Positions 17,138 to 25,728 of a DNA stretch of 64,000 nucleotides are shown in pieces. Below the pieces are notes generated by a model. That model was not told the origin of the DNA, searched no databases, and saw only the letters and a list, made by a program, of their open reading frames with translations. How positions within the stretch are numbered: position 1 is the first letter of the stretch; the number at the start of each line of letters is the position of its first letter. The position numbers and the translations under genes are program-made. Origin of the DNA: Bacillus sp. ISL-7 (lineage in GTDB: Bacteria > Bacillota > Bacilli > Bacillales_B > DSM-18226); NCBI RefSeq assembly GCF_018613065.1, contig NZ_JAGGQW010000046.1, positions 124,001 through 188,000 of the forward strand. The letters run 5' to 3'.

Positions 17138-18208
17138 TTATCCTAAGTAATTACTTCTATATACTATATTTAAATTAATTACACTTTCATAGAAAAAATA
17201 TGCTAAATAGCATATTATTATTGCATAATATACAAGCTTTTGGTCTTTTTTTCTAAAAACCTTTACGATCCATGAGAGTATGATTATTTGGTAAAGTTCA
17301 AAATAAATATTAAACCTGGCAAAAATCCAGTTTCCCATTGAAATAATCATAAATGACAGACCGATTATTGCCATATTTACAATAATGTCACTTTCTGGAT
17401 ATATTTCTCTCAGCTTTTCTCTACCAAAGAAAGCAATTACGAGTGGAATTGCAAAAATTATTACCCTTAAAATATTTGCTCCGCCTTCATTAAAGCTGCT
17501 ATATACACCGTATTGACTATCCTTGATGGCAGAAAATAGAACACTTGAAAACTGATTAAAACCTAAAACAATTAGTACCGAAAAGAGTAATAGGATTAAA
17601 GTTGCCTTTGACCAAGCTTTATACCTTACTAAAAAATAAATAGGAATTAAGATAAGTGCACTTTGGTGGAAAAGCGATGCAAAAATTACTATTACTATAT
17701 ATTTAAACCAATTACCCTCAATTAAATATTTAGTACCAGTAAAAATAATTGCTGTTGCGAGACATTGTCTAATCCCATTCATTGTGACTAAAAACAAGCC
17801 GCCTGTTATATAAACATAGATACTTAATTCAAATAATCTAGAATATTTATATAAACCAATAATGATAAGAACATTCGTTATTAAAGCAGTAGTTAATATT
17901 AGAATTTGTGGATCGTTCGAATATCTTTTTAAAATCATTTGAAGAACTGCAAATCCAATATCATCTTGAGATTTAACTAACTCCCAAGTAAAATCAGTAA
18001 TATTGTAGGTATGTATATAGAAGGGGGTATCTCCTATATTATTACGTAGTCCAGAAACTAAAATAAAAGATATTATAGTAACCAAAGCAAATAATTTATT
18101 TGGTTTTAATGACACTAATGAACCATGTAATACTAGAGTTCTTGAAAAATAACGCGAAAGTAATGAACATAAAAATACGATAGCAAGATTGATCCAGAGG
18201 ACAGTCAT
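17138..18208 (-). CDS. epsG: EpsG-family exopolysaccharide polymerase (Wzy-like membrane protein)
   Basis: 356 residues with about ten hydrophobic segments spread over the whole length and no ATPase or soluble domain. SGLRNNIGDTPFYIHTY near residues 54-70 is the family's conserved extracellular-type motif (xGLRxxxGxDTxxY), and NGIRQCLATAI near 144-154 is the second conserved element (xRQxxA). EpsG/Wzy proteins join lipid-linked repeats outside the membrane. It is in the usual place downstream of epsC. Confidence 0.85.
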   Translation of the reverse strand: MTVLWINLAIVFLCSLLSRYFSRTLVLHGSLVSLKPNKLFALVTIISFILVSGLRNNIGDTPFYIHTYNITDFTWELVKSQDDIGFAVLQMILKRYSNDPQILILTTALITNVLIIIGLYKYSRLFELSIYVYITGGLFLVTMNGIRQCLATAIIFTGTKYLIEGNWFKYIVIVIFASLFHQSALILIPIYFLVRYKAWSKATLILLLFSVLIVLGFNQFSSVLFSAIKDSQYGVYSSFNEGGANILRVIIFAIPLVIAFFGREKLREIYPESDIIVNMAIIGLSFMIISMGNWIFARFNIYFELYQIIILSWIVKVFRKKDQKLVYYAIIICYLAYFFYESVINLNIVYRSNYLG

Positions 18209-18252
18209 ACAAAAGGTCCTTTCAGAGTATTACACCCGATCCTTCACAGGGT

Positions 18253-18360
18253 TTATTTAATCAGTTCCTTGTCTAGAGTAGCAGATAGATATTCAATAAT
18301 TAACTTCTTAGATCCTTACGCTTCAGGCGAATTCAATTGTTGTTTGAATAAATCCCACTC
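18253..18360 (-). pseudogene. Possible decayed small reading frame between epsC and epsG
   Basis: In one minus-strand frame the gap after epsC reads LKEWDLFKQQLNSPEA, TAA, GSKKLIIEYLSATLDKELIK, TAA. It has no ATG, GTG or TTG at its start and is broken by one stop. The two halves look protein-like (amphipathic, Lys-rich) and recall the other small eps-operon proteins in size. It may be a remnant of a short gene or chance. Confidence 0.2.
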
Positions 18361-18362
18361 CT

Positions 18363-20189
18363 TTAAACTGGCACTGATATCTTAGATTTTGGCGTTACTT
18401 TATAGTTAGCAAGATCGATTAGTCTTTCCCTAATTTCGTCCTTACCAAGGCTAGGGTAGGTTTGTATAATTTCCTCTATTTCTTTTATTAATAGTTCAGA
18501 AGTTTTTCCAATATAAATCTTTGGATAAATTTGCTGCTCGTTAACCTCATCCTCCTTTAATAATTCTTCAAAAAGCTTTTCCCCTGGTCTTATACCCGAA
18601 AATTCAATTCCTATTTCCTCAATAGAATTGCCAGAGAGTTTGATGAGGTTTTTAGCTAAATCTACAATTTTAACAGGTTCGCCCATGTCTAATACAAAAA
18701 TTTCTCCCCCACTTGCAAGGGCACCTGCTTGAAGCACTAACCGTGATGCTTCTGGAATCGTCATAAAGTAACGAACCATTTCAGGGTGGGTAACTGTAAC
18801 TGGTCCCCCCTTTTCAATTTGCTTCTTAAATAGGGGAATCACACTGCCTCTGCTACCTAATACATTTCCAAAACGAACGGCTACAAATTTAGTATCACTA
18901 TGTTTGTCCATATATTGGATAATCATTTCGGCAAGTTTTTTTGCTGCACCCATCACACTTGTTGGGTTCACTGCTTTATCGGTTGAGATCATAACAAAGG
19001 TCTTTACTTCGTTCCAGCTAGCAGCTTTTGCTACATTCATTGTTCCAATGATGTTATTTTTGACTGCCTCTTCTGGATTAGCTTCCATTAAAGGTACATG
19101 TTTATGTGCAGCCGCATGATAGACTATATCAGGTTGGTATGCGCTCATTACCGACATCAATTTCTTTTCATCTTGTATATCCGCAATCACTGGAATAAAT
19201 TCAATTTCAGTATGTTTATTCACTTCATTTAATTCCATTTCAATGGAATAAATGCTATTTTCACCATGCCCTAATAAAATAAGTGTCTTTGGATTAAAGA
19301 TGGATATTTGTCTACAGATTTCTGAACCAATAGACCCTCCTGCACCAGTAACTAAAACCACCTTATTCGTGATATTATCTGAAATACTATTCACATCTAG
19401 TTCAACTGGCTCTCTTCCAAGTAAATCTTCCACCTGTACATCACGAAATTGACTAACAGATACTTTCCCTGTCATTAAGTCTTCTAGCAATGGCAAAATT
19501 TGTGTTTTAGTGTTTGTTTTTGCACATTCAAGAAAAATAGTATTCAATTCCTTCTTGCTTAGTGAAGGAATGGCAATTACAATATTTTCAATATCATTGT
19601 CCGTAACTGCAGTCTCGATTTTGTCAATGCTACCAACAACGGGTATCCCTAAAATATCAAGTCTATGCTTTTTAGCATCATCATCGATAAATGCCACTGG
19701 CATTAAGTCTGCTTCATTATTTTGTAATAATTGTCTTGCGACCATGGTTCCAGCGGATCCTGCCCCGACAATTAACGTTCTTATTTTATTATCGATTTTA
19801 TTAAGATGTGAATCCCGAAGCATTCGCCAGCAAAAACGCGATCCTCCAATGATAGACATATTAAGTAACCACGTTACTGCCAATAGTCTTACAAAAATTT
19901 CCTGAACAATCACCTGTTGGACAACTGCTGCAAGAAAGACTGAAATTGTCACGATCTTTAATATACTTAATAATTCTCCAACACTCGCATATTCCCAGGC
20001 TTTTTTGTACAAATGAAATTTAAATGACAGAGAATAATGACTTAATAAAATGACAATACAGCTTAATACAATTGGAAAGGTAATAACCTGAATGGTTCCA
20101 TTCACTAAAAAACAGCTAATAAATATAGCTGTTAATACAATGCATGAATCTATAAAAATAAATAAGGATAATCGTTGCCGATATGACAT
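18363..20189 (-). CDS. epsC: UDP-N-acetylglucosamine 4,6-dehydratase EpsC-like (CapD family, membrane-bound)
   Basis: 608 residues. Four transmembrane helices lie in the first 120 residues, then a CoA-binding-like Rossmann domain with VGAGSAGTMVARQLL (about 141-155). The SDR domain follows from about 275: VLVTGAGGSIGSEICRQI, HAAAHKHVPLME, STDKAVNPTSVMGAAKK (catalytic Asp-Lys-Ala plus Met-x3-Lys in place of Tyr-x3-Lys, normal for this family) and VRFGNVLGSRGSVIPLF. It makes the UDP-4-keto-6-deoxy sugar used by EpsN. A strong AGGGGGG site precedes the ATG. Transcription into it should depend on the EAR RNA upstream. Confidence 0.93.
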   Translation of the reverse strand: MSYRQRLSLFIFIDSCIVLTAIFISCFLVNGTIQVITFPIVLSCIVILLSHYSLSFKFHLYKKAWEYASVGELLSILKIVTISVFLAAVVQQVIVQEIFVRLLAVTWLLNMSIIGGSRFCWRMLRDSHLNKIDNKIRTLIVGAGSAGTMVARQLLQNNEADLMPVAFIDDDAKKHRLDILGIPVVGSIDKIETAVTDNDIENIVIAIPSLSKKELNTIFLECAKTNTKTQILPLLEDLMTGKVSVSQFRDVQVEDLLGREPVELDVNSISDNITNKVVLVTGAGGSIGSEICRQISIFNPKTLILLGHGENSIYSIEMELNEVNKHTEIEFIPVIADIQDEKKLMSVMSAYQPDIVYHAAAHKHVPLMEANPEEAVKNNIIGTMNVAKAASWNEVKTFVMISTDKAVNPTSVMGAAKKLAEMIIQYMDKHSDTKFVAVRFGNVLGSRGSVIPLFKKQIEKGGPVTVTHPEMVRYFMTIPEASRLVLQAGALASGGEIFVLDMGEPVKIVDLAKNLIKLSGNSIEEIGIEFSGIRPGEKLFEELLKEDEVNEQQIYPKIYIGKTSELLIKEIEEIIQTYPSLGKDEIRERLIDLANYKVTPKSKISVPV

Positions 20190-20237
20190 ATAACCCCCCC
20201 CTGTTAAAATAATAGAAATTGTTTACTCGAATACAAT

Positions 20238-20378
20238 TTAAGTCGCTGTTTTCGTTCTAATTCGGATTGCATTGTCTATTACTTTCTTAATTTCATCCAG
20301 TTGAGCTCTTGGTGCATCCTGTTTAATATACCTAACTGCCTTTTTGATACATTTTGGATAATGATGATCATTCTTCAA
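20238..20378 (-). CDS. Small basic protein of unknown function before epsC
   Basis: A 46-residue frame starting at TTG 20378, chosen because AAGGAAG lies 7 bases upstream, and ending at TAA 20238-20240. It begins (M)KNDHHYPKCIKKAVRYIKQD and contains QLDEIKKVIDNAIRIR: two predicted helices, rich in Lys/Arg, no membrane segment. It sits between the EAR RNA and epsC, 48 bases before the latter. I do not recognise the family. The good ribosome site and clean codon pattern support it being real. Confidence 0.55.
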   Translation of the reverse strand: MKNDHHYPKCIKKAVRYIKQDAPRAQLDEIKKVIDNAIRIRTKTAT

Positions 20379-20445
20379 AACAACACTTCCTTAAAAATTT
20401 TTAATTATAGGTTCTTCGAAAAGAGCACATAAATAAAAATTTTTA

Positions 20446-20560
20446 TTATGGGCATCTAACCCGTCCTCACATCACACTTTCGACGACAAGCGTCTAAGGC
20501 TCTTTACCCACAGCATGACCGAGTGCCTCCATTGATAATGGACAGGAGACATTTCCACTA
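20446..20560 (-). ncRNA. EAR (eps-associated RNA) antitermination element
   Basis: Between the epsB- and epsC-like genes, the exact place of the B. subtilis EAR, lies a block of markedly higher GC than its surroundings. On the minus strand it has hairpins such as CCATTATCAATGG and GGACGGGTTAGATGCCC, plus the conserved-looking GAGGCACTCGGTCATGCTG and GGGTAAAGAGCC. EAR is known to let RNA polymerase read through terminators across long eps operons. The call rests on position, structure and operon type; a covariance search was not possible here. Boundaries are approximate. Confidence 0.72.
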
Positions 20561-20589
20561 CGATAAATCTTTTATAAGATACACTTATC

Positions 20590-20605
20590 GTTCTGAATTA
20601 AGAAC
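20590..20605. promoter_or_regulatory. SinR-type operator between epsB and the EAR element
   Basis: GTTCTGAATTAAGAAC is a near-perfect inverted repeat with arms GTTCT/AGAAC, in the 447-base gap 20190-20636. A degenerate copy (GTTCTTCGAAAAGAGC) is at 20411-20426. It could repress an internal promoter or act as a roadblock ahead of the EAR and epsC. The rest of the gap is taken up by the EAR and a 46-residue gene. Confidence 0.55.
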
Positions 20606-20636
20606 ATCCAGATTAAAAAAAATAAGCTTTCGTTAG

Positions 20637-21293
20637 CTACTGATTTAAAATAACACCTATAAGTCTTGCTTTTGCGAATTCTATCACTTTTTTAGCTTCA
20701 GTTGCACTCTGGAGTTTTGTTTTGCCGTTTTTAACTACCAAAAGTACACCATCACATAGATTTGCCAACAGCTTTGTATCCGGTAGTTTAAGAAGAGCTG
20801 AAGAATCAAGTATAATAACATCATAGGATTCTTTTAGTTTTACTAGCAGATCCTTCATCATTTTTGAGCCTAATAATTCAACCGGATTTTTGGGAATTGA
20901 ACCACACGCCAGTAAGTCTAGTCTCCATATCTCGGTATGATAAACAACCTCACTAAAGGTCATCCTTCCTGTCAATAAATCTGACAATCCAGTTGAATTA
21001 ACCGTATGAAAGAATTCATGTAATGCAGGGGTTCTTAAATTTGTATCAATTAAGAGAACCTTCTTTTTCTGTTGTGCCATTGATACAGCTAGGTTGGCTA
21101 AGATTGTCGACTTTCCATCTCCCTCTTCAGGGGAGGTCACTAAGAAGGTTTGAGTCGTTTTTTCAGACATAAGAAAATTAATATTTGTTTGAATCATTTG
21201 AAATTGATCTGCTAATTTAGATTCGGGATAATAGTAGGTAACAAAGGGGCTCCTTTTTTTTGTTTGCTTTGTTGTCCTTTTATTTATAATCAA
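20637..21293 (-). CDS. epsB: EpsB-like bacterial tyrosine kinase (CpsD/CapB family)
   Basis: 218 residues. The P-loop is SPEEGDGKSTILANLA (about 55-70), a GDGKS variant of the usual GEGKS. Walker A' is VLLIDTNLRTPALH (Thr in place of the usual Ala/Gly after Asp), and Walker B is YDVIILDSSALL. It is a soluble autokinase that works with the membrane protein EpsA to control export and chain length. It ends at GVILNQ without the Tyr-rich tail that BY-kinases usually autophosphorylate. It overlaps epsA by 14 bases. Confidence 0.9.
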   Translation of the reverse strand: MIINKRTTKQTKKRSPFVTYYYPESKLADQFQMIQTNINFLMSEKTTQTFLVTSPEEGDGKSTILANLAVSMAQQKKKVLLIDTNLRTPALHEFFHTVNSTGLSDLLTGRMTFSEVVYHTEIWRLDLLACGSIPKNPVELLGSKMMKDLLVKLKESYDVIILDSSALLKLPDTKLLANLCDGVLLVVKNGKTKLQSATEAKKVIEFAKARLIGVILNQ

Positions 21294-22017
21294 TGGTCTC
21301 CCCCCTCATTTCTACTTCAAATTTACTTTTATTTGCTGCTTTTTTCATATTCCTTTTATTAATTTTTGGTATTCTCCCTAATACGGGGACATCTAATAAT
21401 TCTTCAATTTCTTTTTTGGAGCGGATTCTATCATCCAATGTTTCTAAAAAGAAGGCTAATCCAATCCCAGCTACAATACCGCCAATTATTCCATAAAACA
21501 TCTTATTATTTGTCTTTGGATTAATAGGAACTGGATTTACCTTTGCCTTGGATAGGATCCGAATATAGTCTTGCTCCACGATTTTGGGAACTTCTACTTT
21601 AAAAACCTCAGCTGTTGTATCGGCAATTTTTGCTGCCCTAACTGGGTCAGTATCCAATACACTTATGCTGACTACCTGAGAGCTCTCTACACTGGCTACT
21701 GAAATTTGATTTGCCAATTGTTCCGATGTTTCTTTTAAGTCTAATTTCTTAAGAACGATGTCTAGGATAGAAGAATCTCTTACAATGACTTGTAGAGTTT
21801 TTCTAGATTCTTCATCTGCACCAATAATGATTCTAGATGAAGACTGATATAACGGGACCACTGTGGCTTGATTTAAGATATACCCCGCTATTCCAGCTAT
21901 AAGGGTCACCAATGAAATGACCATGAAACGCCTTTTTATCACAAGGAACAATTCTTTCAGATTAATTTCCTTTGGCCGTTTTTGATTTCCTTGGCTCATT
22001 TTTTGAAAACTATCCAT
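21280..22017 (-). CDS. epsA: EpsA-like polysaccharide co-polymerase/kinase modulator (Wzz family)
   Basis: 245 residues. Two transmembrane helices, RRFMVISLVTLIAGIAGYIL near 30-48 and MFYGIIGGIVAGIGLAFFLE near 174-192, enclose an extracellular Wzz-type domain with coiled-coil potential. Next to TM2 is the PVPINPKTNNK segment typical of Wzz proteins, followed by a cytoplasmic tail with VPVLGRIPKI. It sets chain length and activates EpsB. It is the first gene of the eps transcript; the promoter region 22018-22182 carries two SinR-type operators. Confidence 0.9.
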   Translation of the reverse strand: MDSFQKMSQGNQKRPKEINLKELFLVIKRRFMVISLVTLIAGIAGYILNQATVVPLYQSSSRIIIGADEESRKTLQVIVRDSSILDIVLKKLDLKETSEQLANQISVASVESSQVVSISVLDTDPVRAAKIADTTAEVFKVEVPKIVEQDYIRILSKAKVNPVPINPKTNNKMFYGIIGGIVAGIGLAFFLETLDDRIRSKKEIEELLDVPVLGRIPKINKRNMKKAANKSKFEVEMRGETIDYK

Positions 22018-22057
22018 AAAACCACCTTTTATGTGAGACTTTTTTCAAGAACATTTA

Positions 22058-22073
22058 GTTCTGAATAGAGAAC
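22058..22073. promoter_or_regulatory. SinR-type operator in the epsA leader
   Basis: GTTCTGAATAGAGAAC, an inverted repeat with arms GTTCT/AGAAC, lies 41 bases before the epsA start. An extra half-site AAGAAC is at 22047-22052. Spacing and arms are the same as in the other five sites of this window. Confidence 0.6.
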
Positions 22074-22153
22074 AAGTAAAACAAAAAAAATACAAGTTTG
22101 ATAAAACTCTATTAAAACCTTGTAAAAGCATTAAATTGTATTTTCTATTCTTT

Positions 22154-22182
22154 ATACTAGTTCATTATAAAGAACGTGTCAA
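22154..22182 (-). promoter_or_regulatory. epsA promoter with SinR-type operator in the spacer
   Basis: On the minus strand TTGACA (22177-22182) is followed by 17 bases and TAGTAT (22154-22159); TATAAA overlaps slightly further on. The spacer holds the 16-bp inverted repeat at 22160-22175, + strand GTTCATTATAAAGAAC. A repressor bound there would cover the promoter. The -10 box match is only fair. Confidence 0.55.
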
Positions 22183-22227
22183 ATCAAATTTTCCGGAAAA
22201 TGTCTCATTTACAAAAAATTAAAATTA

Positions 22228-24027
22228 TTAAACACTCACCTCTAATTGCTTTTTAAGCAACCGACTGAACATTCCTTTGTTTTCACTAGCGAGCTGATTA
22301 AATTGTCCTTGCTGGATAATCTCTCCTTGATCAAGTACTACCACTTGATCTGCATTTCGAATAGTGGACAGGCGATGTGCTATAACTATTATTGTCATTT
22401 TTCCCTTAAGTTGCTCAATAGCTTCCTGGATTTTGGATTCATTTTCGGTGTCCAATGCGCTTGTTGCTTCATCTAAAATCAGTATCGAGGGTTTGCGTAA
22501 AATTGCTCGTGCTAGAACAAGCCTCTGCCTTTCTCCTCCAGATAGCTTTATCCCTCTATCGCCGATGATAGTATCTAGTCCATTAGGTAACTTTCTAACG
22601 AAACAAGCAGCTGCCGCGAATTCTAGTGCACCCCAAATTTGTTCCTCATTAGCATTTTTATTAATAATTAATAAATTTTCTCGTAAAGAAGCATTAAACA
22701 GAAATGGATCTTGCGGTACATAACTGATTGAACGTCTCAATGAAAGTAAATTTTCACTTAATAATTTATTTCCATCAATTAAAACCTCCCCCGTTTCTGG
22801 CTGATTAAGCCCCATTAATAAATCAATTAATGTGCTTTTACCAGCACCGGATGGTCCCACTATAGCTGTCATTTGATTGGTGGGAAATTTTAAGTTTACA
22901 TTCTTTAATGCATAGGTTTCCACTTCTCTATTATATTTAAAATATACATTATTACACTCTAAACCTTTTTTGATTAGGATTGGCTTAATATTATGCATCA
23001 TTCTTTCATTTAGCTCCTGGTCCTCAAAACATTGCTTTTGCAGAGCGAGGAGTTTTTTAAATGAAGGCAATACTGAACCTAACTGTTCCAAACTTGACTG
23101 TATCCCAGTAATTCGGGGCCATATTCTAGAAAATATGATAAGAATTAGAAACAAAGAAGCCGACTGTCCTTGGAACATTTTTATAGAAATAAATATAAAA
23201 ATACCAATTAAAAATGCGGATACTACTTTATAGATAAAGTTAGATTTTGTTTTTAAATCCACAGTACTAATTACGTTTTTTTCCACTTTTTCGTTTAGTT
23301 TATTGAACCACGAAATGTGATGCTCCTCTATGTTGTTACTTTTTATATCTTTTATACCGTTGAAATGATCGGTTATTCCCGCCATATATGTTTGTGCTAA
23401 TTCAATATTATCTTGTCCTAATTTACTGGTTTGTTTAATAAACTTACGTGAGAAAAGGACCAATAAAAATCCAAAAGTAGTAACAAAAATGGTCATCTTT
23501 ATCGATAATAAACAAGCAATCCCAATTTGAATTAGTGTAAATACGATGGCAGAGATAAAATTTAAAAAAAGATTAACACCTCCACTAACGCGAGCCGTTT
23601 CCGTAATCATTGAGTTAACGAGATCAGATTTCCTATTTTTCAGAAAAAACCCCCATTTAGCTAATAAAATTAATTTATAGGTTTCTTCTCTTAAATAACG
23701 AGCAAAGCCCTGTTGGATTTTTGTATTTAATATTGTTTGATTCCTTTGAAAAAAGCTTTGTCCTATCATTACTACAACGAATATACCTAAGATTATTGAT
23801 AAACCCATACTTTGTGGAATACCTTGAAAGATGGAAAAGAATTTAGTGTTTAAATAACTATCAGGTATATTTAGGTCTACAATTTTTGTTAGACTAATTA
23901 AGGGTAGTAGCAAAAAAATGCCTACACCTTCAAATAGGCTAATCAATATCATTGCCACAAGGTTAAAATATAGGATTTTCCCTGAAAAGGAATGAATCTG
24001 TTTTACAAAATGCATCGCTTCTTTCAT
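22228..24027 (-). CDS. Lasso peptide ABC exporter (D protein)
   Basis: 599 residues, fused exporter membrane domain (six helices, about 20-320) and ATPase (about 355-590). ATPase motifs are GPSGAGKSTLIDLLMG, SYVPQDPFLFNASLREN, LSGGERQRLVLARAIL, ILILDEATSALD and VIAHRLST. It lacks a C39 peptidase domain, as expected since leader removal is by B1/B2. It probably exports the mature lasso peptide and gives self-immunity. It overlaps the preceding gene by 4 bases and is the last gene of the lasso operon. Confidence 0.88.
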   Translation of the reverse strand: MKEAMHFVKQIHSFSGKILYFNLVAMILISLFEGVGIFLLLPLISLTKIVDLNIPDSYLNTKFFSIFQGIPQSMGLSIILGIFVVVMIGQSFFQRNQTILNTKIQQGFARYLREETYKLILLAKWGFFLKNRKSDLVNSMITETARVSGGVNLFLNFISAIVFTLIQIGIACLLSIKMTIFVTTFGFLLVLFSRKFIKQTSKLGQDNIELAQTYMAGITDHFNGIKDIKSNNIEEHHISWFNKLNEKVEKNVISTVDLKTKSNFIYKVVSAFLIGIFIFISIKMFQGQSASLFLILIIFSRIWPRITGIQSSLEQLGSVLPSFKKLLALQKQCFEDQELNERMMHNIKPILIKKGLECNNVYFKYNREVETYALKNVNLKFPTNQMTAIVGPSGAGKSTLIDLLMGLNQPETGEVLIDGNKLLSENLLSLRRSISYVPQDPFLFNASLRENLLIINKNANEEQIWGALEFAAAACFVRKLPNGLDTIIGDRGIKLSGGERQRLVLARAILRKPSILILDEATSALDTENESKIQEAIEQLKGKMTIIVIAHRLSTIRNADQVVVLDQGEIIQQGQFNQLASENKGMFSRLLKKQLEVSV

Positions 24028-25220
24028 TTTGGTTCCTCCAAGGATAGTTCTTGCTTCTTAACTTTTCTCCATAAGCATAAAAAAGGTCTTAATATAAAAT
24101 ATAAAAAATGAAGTTTTTTGGGTAGTGGTAATGTAACTGTATCAATATGATAGGGATATAAATAACTCAAAATAAATAAAACCTTATGCTGCCGTGACAT
24201 TAATGAAAATAAATGGCGCCCATGATAGGAAGAAACATCTTTTGGTAAAGGGTCATTATGTAAATTAACCATTTTTCTAATATAAAATATTGCTTCCTGA
24301 GCCAATAATTTTGATTGATTATTGGTTATAAACATGCGCATTTCTTTAGTTACTTTGCCATTTAACAGTTGTGATGATAAGATAATGCTTTGCCCAACAA
24401 CATAGAAATTGTTGTATCTTTTCACCAGTAGATTAATTTCTTGCCAGTCAATTCCCTGTCCAATCATTCGGTTAATATCTATTAACCAACGAAGACGTGA
24501 CCAGCCGTGTCTTGCACCATGAGAAACAAGAAATAAAAATAAATCCTCCCTACCTAGGAAATAGATTGGACTGTTTGAAAACAGGCTTTTTCTTTTTCGT
24601 TCCCATAATTCGTTGAAGCTTGGTTCCTTTCCGGGTCCCGGATTCAATCTCCAATGAATTTCTACCTTAATATTTTTTGTTGGATGGTGATATGTAACAT
24701 GGTGATGTCTCCATTTCCAATCTTCTAAAACGCTTTGTATATAATCATCTTTTTCATATCCTATAATCCCCATAAGCTTATGAATGGTATCTAAATCTTC
24801 AATTGGAATTAGTAAATCTAAATCTCCACATGTTCTATGCGAAATATCACCATAGATTTCATAACCAAGCATAGGACCTTTTAAAAAGATAGCTTTTATA
24901 TCATTAGTATTAAATACTTTTGCTAATTGATCCATTTCACCACTCAGTTGGAGCATCTTGAAAATATTTTTCTTATAGAAATCACTAACTGTTTGGACCA
25001 CAAATTGGGGAATCAATCTATCATCAAAGCTTTGAAGTTTAGAAGCTAGTAATGGAAAAACTCGATGATGTATTGTTAAATCCAAAAACATTTTCCAATC
25101 TATATTATTGTATTCTTCCATTAAATATTTTTGAATACAACCATTATCATTCTTTAACATTTCAAGTATAAGTAATAATTCGTTAGGAACATCTCGCACG
25201 TCGAGAATGAATTTTTTCAC
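24024..25220 (-). CDS. Nucleotidyltransferase-fold protein of lasso clusters (NTP_transf_5 family)
   Basis: 398 residues. AIFLKGPMLGYEIYGDISHRTCGDLDLLIPIEDLD (about 114-148, cited in part as CGDLDLLIP) carries the K-G and DxD pattern of minimal nucleotidyltransferases, followed by VTYHHPTKNIKVEIHWRLN (VEIHW). Proteins of this family are regular members of paeninodin-type lasso clusters, but their role is not established; tailoring of the peptide by a nucleotidyl or sugar-phosphate transfer is possible. It lies between B2 and the exporter, overlapping the latter. Confidence 0.82.
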   Translation of the reverse strand: MKKFILDVRDVPNELLLILEMLKNDNGCIQKYLMEEYNNIDWKMFLDLTIHHRVFPLLASKLQSFDDRLIPQFVVQTVSDFYKKNIFKMLQLSGEMDQLAKVFNTNDIKAIFLKGPMLGYEIYGDISHRTCGDLDLLIPIEDLDTIHKLMGIIGYEKDDYIQSVLEDWKWRHHHVTYHHPTKNIKVEIHWRLNPGPGKEPSFNELWERKRKSLFSNSPIYFLGREDLFLFLVSHGARHGWSRLRWLIDINRMIGQGIDWQEINLLVKRYNNFYVVGQSIILSSQLLNGKVTKEMRMFITNNQSKLLAQEAIFYIRKMVNLHNDPLPKDVSSYHGRHLFSLMSRQHKVLFILSYLYPYHIDTVTLPLPKKLHFLYFILRPFLCLWRKVKKQELSLEEPK

Positions 25221-25226
25221 TGTAAA

Positions 25227-25688
25227 TTACTCCTTATTTAATAAATACCTCGACTTTTTTGCAAATGTATAAACAATCACGAATTTCTTCATTTCTTCTG
25301 CACCTGTCAAATAAAGCGGACCACTCCTTAACCATGCATGAGCAATCATTTCTCCATTCTCATCTTTGCCAGTCCCTAAATAGAGTGTACAGTCTATTTG
25401 GCGCCGTTCCAGCATTTTCATAGAAGCAATTGCCTTTACCAAACATTTGCTTTCCCAAAAAGTATATTTACTCATAATATGGATTGCATGTGATATTTGT
25501 TTTACTAATTTTATATTTGCTGCATCCATCTCAAAAGATGTTTCACTCATTTTAGATCCAAGAAAAGGGGAAACCCTTCTGAAAGGGATGGCTTTTAACA
25601 CACGTGCCCATGCCAATAGAATGTAAGCTTCAATTAGTAAATTTTTCATCTGAACATCTGAAGTTAAGAATAACCATATCCTTCTCAC
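25227..25688 (-). CDS. Lasso peptide leader protease B2 (transglutaminase-like cysteine protease)
   Basis: 153 residues, typical for split B2 proteins. The catalytic Cys is in FWESKCLVKAIASMKML (about residue 73) and the His in MIAHAWLRSGPLYLTG (about residue 113). It cuts the leader from the precursor, guided by the RRE protein B1 encoded just upstream. Seven bases separate it from the next gene. B2 homologues share only these motifs, so the call leans partly on context. Confidence 0.9.
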   Translation of the reverse strand: MRRIWLFLTSDVQMKNLLIEAYILLAWARVLKAIPFRRVSPFLGSKMSETSFEMDAANIKLVKQISHAIHIMSKYTFWESKCLVKAIASMKMLERRQIDCTLYLGTGKDENGEMIAHAWLRSGPLYLTGAEEMKKFVIVYTFAKKSRYLLNKE

Positions 25689-25728
25689 ATTTCACGAACC
25701 CTTCCTTACTATTTAAACACTGATAATT

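Noticed and set aside
19510..19905. 131-codon plus-strand frame inside epsC
   Set aside because: It is antisense to the well-supported epsC gene, with no ribosome site and no recognisable domain.
20446..20560. c-di-GMP or other metabolite riboswitch
   Set aside because: I could not see the conserved core of those classes; position between epsB and epsC fits EAR much better.
22187..22200. ATTTTCCGGAAAAT palindrome after the lasso exporter
   Set aside because: It is too short and AT-rich, with no clear T-run, to call a terminator with confidence.
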